Shown in pieces: positions 13,087-15,118 of a stretch of 15,118 nucleotides of DNA. Origin of the DNA: Candidatus Dormiibacterota bacterium (GTDB lineage: Bacteria; Chloroflexota; Dormibacteria; UBA8260). A program made the position numbers and the translations under genes. The stretch's first letter is position 1. Each line of letters begins with the position of its first letter. Location: the NCBI GenBank assembly GCA_955652545.1, contig CATPCA010000311.1:1-15118 (forward strand). The letters are read 5' to 3'. Under the pieces are notes generated by a model. It did not search any database. It saw nothing but the letters and a program-made list of their open reading frames with translations, and was not told the origin of the DNA.

Positions 13087-14241
13087 CTAGACCGCCCTTC
13101 CGACTGCTTGGGAAGCGGCCAGTCGGAGCAGGGAGCGGACATGGCGGCGCGGGTCCTTGCCCAGCTGGTCCAGCCCGATGGTGGCGGTGAACAGCTCTTC
13201 ACCCCCGTCGATCGCCCCGCAGACCGCGACGCACGGGACCCCGTCGCGGCGCGCGCGCTGAGCCACCTCGGCGGGGGCCTTGCCGGCTGCGGTCTGGGAA
13301 TCGAGCCGCCCCTCGCCGGTGATGACCAGGTCGCCGTCGATGAGCGCGTCGTCGAGGCCGATCTCGTCGCACACGAGCGCGGCTCCGCTCACCAATTCCG
13401 CGCCCAGTGCGGCCAGGGCGAAGGCGGCGCCGCCGGCTGCCCCGGCACCGGCGTGCCCGGCCAGGCCGGGCAGCCCCGCGGCGCTCTCGAGGACCGCGGC
13501 GAAGTGCCGCAGCCCGGCGTCGAGCTCTTCCACCTGGCGGGGCCCGGCACCCTTCTGGGGGGCAAAGACATGGGCGGCGCCGTCCGGGCCGTACAGCGGG
13601 CTACGGACGTCAACCGCGACCTGCACCCGGCGACCGCGCACCTGAGCATGCGCGACAGAGAGGTCGATGGTGGCCACTCGTCCCAGGGCGCCCCCTCCCG
13701 GCGCGACCGGTCGCCGGTGATCGTCGAGCAGACGCGCACCCAGGGCAACCAGGATGCCCATCCCGCCATCGGTCGACGCGCTGCCCCCCACCCCGACGAT
13801 GACCCGTCGCGCGCCTCCGTCGAGCGCGGCGCGCAGCAACTCGCCGGCACCGGTGCTGTTGGCGCGCATCGGGTCGCGCCGCCGGCCCAGCAGGCGCAGC
13901 CCGGCGGCCTCCGCCATCTCCACGACGGCCACCTGCGGCCGCACCCAGCCCAGCCGCGCCGTCCGGCGAGGACCGAGCGGGCCGTGGACGCGCAGCCGTT
14001 CGACGCGCGCCCGCTCCCCTGCCGCGGCGAGGAGCACGTCGAGGGTGCCGTCGCCGCCGTCGGCAACCGGCAGGCACAGTGCCGTCCAGCCGGCGTCCTC
14101 GACCCCCCGGGCCAGCGCCGCAGCAGCAGCGGCGGCGGAGAGGGTGCCCTTGAACGCGTTGGGAGCGCAGAGCGCTAGGCGGATGCCATCTGCGGGACGC
14201 GCGCGCCGACTGCCGCCGTCTCGTTGTACGCCTCGCGACAC
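13087..14241 (-). CDS. glycerate kinase (GarK/GlxK family)
   Basis: Phosphorylates D-glycerate with ATP; this family (PF02595) usually makes 2-phosphoglycerate, linking glyoxylate or serine-derived glycerate to glycolysis. About 384 aa, the usual length. Family blocks: LCAPNAFKGTLSA near the N-terminus, VADGGDGTLDVLL, ANSTGAGELLRAAL, VGVGGSASTDGGMGILVALG, GPDGAAHVFAPQKGA and VITGEGRLDSQTAAGKAP. The start is unclear. GTG 14241 (GGAG 11 nt upstream) and GTG 14250 both give about 20 extra residues before the conserved strand, and no ATG, GTG or TTG lies closer to it. From 14241 the gene overlaps the sigma-factor gene by 67 nt, suggesting translational coupling. Whether it acts on glyoxylate-derived glycerate is inference. 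Confidence 0.92.
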   Translation of the reverse strand: MSRGVQRDGGSRRARPADGIRLALCAPNAFKGTLSAAAAAAALARGVEDAGWTALCLPVADGGDGTLDVLLAAAGERARVERLRVHGPLGPRRTARLGWVRPQVAVVEMAEAAGLRLLGRRRDPMRANSTGAGELLRAALDGGARRVIVGVGGSASTDGGMGILVALGARLLDDHRRPVAPGGGALGRVATIDLSVAHAQVRGRRVQVAVDVRSPLYGPDGAAHVFAPQKGAGPRQVEELDAGLRHFAAVLESAAGLPGLAGHAGAGAAGGAAFALAALGAELVSGAALVCDEIGLDDALIDGDLVITGEGRLDSQTAAGKAPAEVAQRARRDGVPCVAVCGAIDGGEELFTATIGLDQLGKDPRRHVRSLLRLAASQAVGRAV

Positions 14242-14924
14242 AGGGGGCACGTCTCCAGGTGGTCGAGCGCCGCTCGCTTCTCCTCGGAGCTGAGCCGGCT
14301 GCGAGTCATCATGAACGCAAGGTCCGCGCAGCGCGCCTGCTCCTCCGGCGGGCTCTCCATGCGCAGGTATTCCTGCTTGAACCGCTTCCGCGCTCGATGC
14401 AGGAGGGTTTCAACGGCTGCGTCGGTGATGCCCATGACACGCGCGATCGTCGCGTACGACATCCCCTGCAGCTCGCGCAGCGTGAGCACCATGCGCTGAC
14501 GTTCCGGCAGCTTCTTGGCGACGTCCCAGACCAGCTGGCGGAGCGTGCTCATCTCCAGCGCTTCCTCCGGGTGGCCGGTGCGGTCATGGTCGGCGAGCCT
14601 GAGCATCGCCTCCTCGGGGTCGCCGCTGCCCTGGTCGAGGTGCACCGCGCGACGGTTGCGCCGGCGCAGCTCGTCCTGGCAGATGTTGACGGCGATGCGA
14701 TGCACCCAGGCACCGAAGTTGAAGCTCTGGTCGACGCGCGCCAGCGAGCGAATGACGTTGTAGAACGTCTCCTGGACGAGGTCCTCGGCGATGGCCTGGT
14801 CGCCCACGTAGCGGAAGCACACCGCCCGGACACGGGCGTGGTACCGCGCAAACAGGGTGTCGAATGCCCCGACGTCCCCCGCCAGGTAGGCGGTGATCAG
14901 AACGAGGTCATCGGATGGGGGCAT
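14175..14924 (-). CDS. ECF-type RNA polymerase sigma factor with fused C-terminal zinc-finger (zf-HC2-like) domain
   Basis: A 249-aa sigma-70 family factor, group 4. Sigma-2 covers about 12-95: FDTLFARYHARVRAVCFRYV, EDLVQETFYNVIR, and NFGAWVHRIAVNICQDELRR. Sigma-4 covers about 139-187: LPERQRMVLTLRELQGMSY, then a helix-turn-helix IARVMGITDAAVETLLHRAR. Beyond sigma-4 is a module absent from minimal ECF factors: Cys199 ... RLSSEEKRAALDHLETCPLC with His222, Cys226 and Cys229. This C-H-x3-C-x2-C pattern is that of zinc-binding anti-sigma domains. So the protein may carry its own inhibitory or redox-sensing domain. No separate anti-sigma gene is next to it. ATG 14924 starts at the family N-terminus; a TTG at 14972 would add 16 residues. 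The downstream glycerate kinase gene overlaps its 3' end. Confidence 0.92.
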   Translation of the reverse strand: MPPSDDLVLITAYLAGDVGAFDTLFARYHARVRAVCFRYVGDQAIAEDLVQETFYNVIRSLARVDQSFNFGAWVHRIAVNICQDELRRRNRRAVHLDQGSGDPEEAMLRLADHDRTGHPEEALEMSTLRQLVWDVAKKLPERQRMVLTLRELQGMSYATIARVMGITDAAVETLLHRARKRFKQEYLRMESPPEEQARCADLAFMMTRSRLSSEEKRAALDHLETCPLCREAYNETAAVGARVPQMASA

Positions 14925-14993
14925 CGAACGTGGCGACTGCTCCGTGATCGTCCCCTCCAGTCGGGAAAACAACCCTTTGCCCCGATCGCTTCG

Positions 14994-15002
14994 ACTATAT
15001 CA
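14994..15002 (-). promoter_or_regulatory. extended -10 promoter of the ECF sigma gene
   Basis: Minus strand TGATATAGT, a near-perfect extended -10 (TGnTATAAT type) with no recognisable -35 at 17 bp. The predicted start near 14987 leaves about 62 nt before ATG 14924. Nothing else was recognised between here and the right edge at 15118. Confidence 0.5.
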
Positions 15003-15118
15003 CCGGTGTCCCGGCGCTCTCGGCCGTTCCTGGGAGCGTCAGACTCGGGCGGCCCGCAAGATTTGCGCCCCACCGAGCGTCTAACCAAGGGCAAGGACGG
15101 CACCACAACGTCGGACGC

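Noticed and set aside
13039..14178. Plus-strand frame of 379 codons opposite glycerate kinase
   Set aside because: Antisense shadow in Gly/Arg/Pro-rich code; the minus strand carries all glycerate-kinase blocks.
14897..15106. Small open frames at the right edge on both strands
   Set aside because: No ribosome-binding site, no domain; they overlap the sigma-gene promoter and 5' end.

Overview
The window is very GC-rich and densely coded. It has the look of a soil or sediment bacterium of the Actinomycetota / Chloroflexota / Dormibacterota kind. This is an inference from base composition, several probable leaderless genes (a TANNNT box 6-7 nt before the start codon), crotonyl-CoA carboxylase/reductase, a split B12 mutase and an ATP-type PEP carboxykinase. 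No rRNA, tRNA, CRISPR array, insertion sequence or phage gene was seen, so the taxon cannot be fixed from this stretch alone.

Layout. 1-658 (-): 5' part of a secreted LysM/lytic-transglycosylase wall enzyme that runs off the left edge. 823-1176 (+): small three-helix membrane protein. 1187-2290 (-): epoxyqueuosine reductase QueG. 2380-3888 (+): leucyl aminopeptidase. 3954-5228 (+): an S51/class-I-amidotransferase-like domain joined to a CysS-like C-terminal domain. 7860-5251 (-): probable operon of acyl-CoA mutase large subunit, a membrane-anchored exported protein, and an Mpo1-like (DUF962) protein. 7916-8719 (+): unusual protein with an RQLYY motif like Spo11/TopoVI-A, two membrane helices and a Toprim-like DxD segment. 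9987-8716 (-): crotonyl-CoA carboxylase/reductase. About 10116-10313 (-): remnant of an MFS transporter. 11930-10365 (-): PEP carboxykinase (ATP). 12101-13063 (+): branched-chain aminotransferase. 14924-13087 (-): ECF sigma factor with a fused zinc-finger domain, overlapping a downstream glycerate kinase gene.

How it fits together. Crotonyl-CoA carboxylase/reductase makes ethylmalonyl-CoA (or reduces crotonyl-CoA), and the mutase keeps the Tyr/Arg pair used for carboxylated acyl-CoA substrates. PEP carboxykinase and glycerate kinase feed C4 acids and glycerate into gluconeogenesis, and the aminotransferase opens branched-chain amino-acid turnover. Together they suggest assimilation of C2/C3 or branched-chain carbon through acyl-CoA intermediates, possibly an ethylmalonyl-CoA pathway. 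The genes are not one operon, so this link is inference. QueG and the mutase both depend on cobalamin. The most novel item is the membrane-inserted 5Y-CAP/Toprim-like protein at 7916-8719. Next come the S51-CysS fusion, the sigma factor with a built-in anti-sigma-type zinc finger, and the recurring leaderless promoters.
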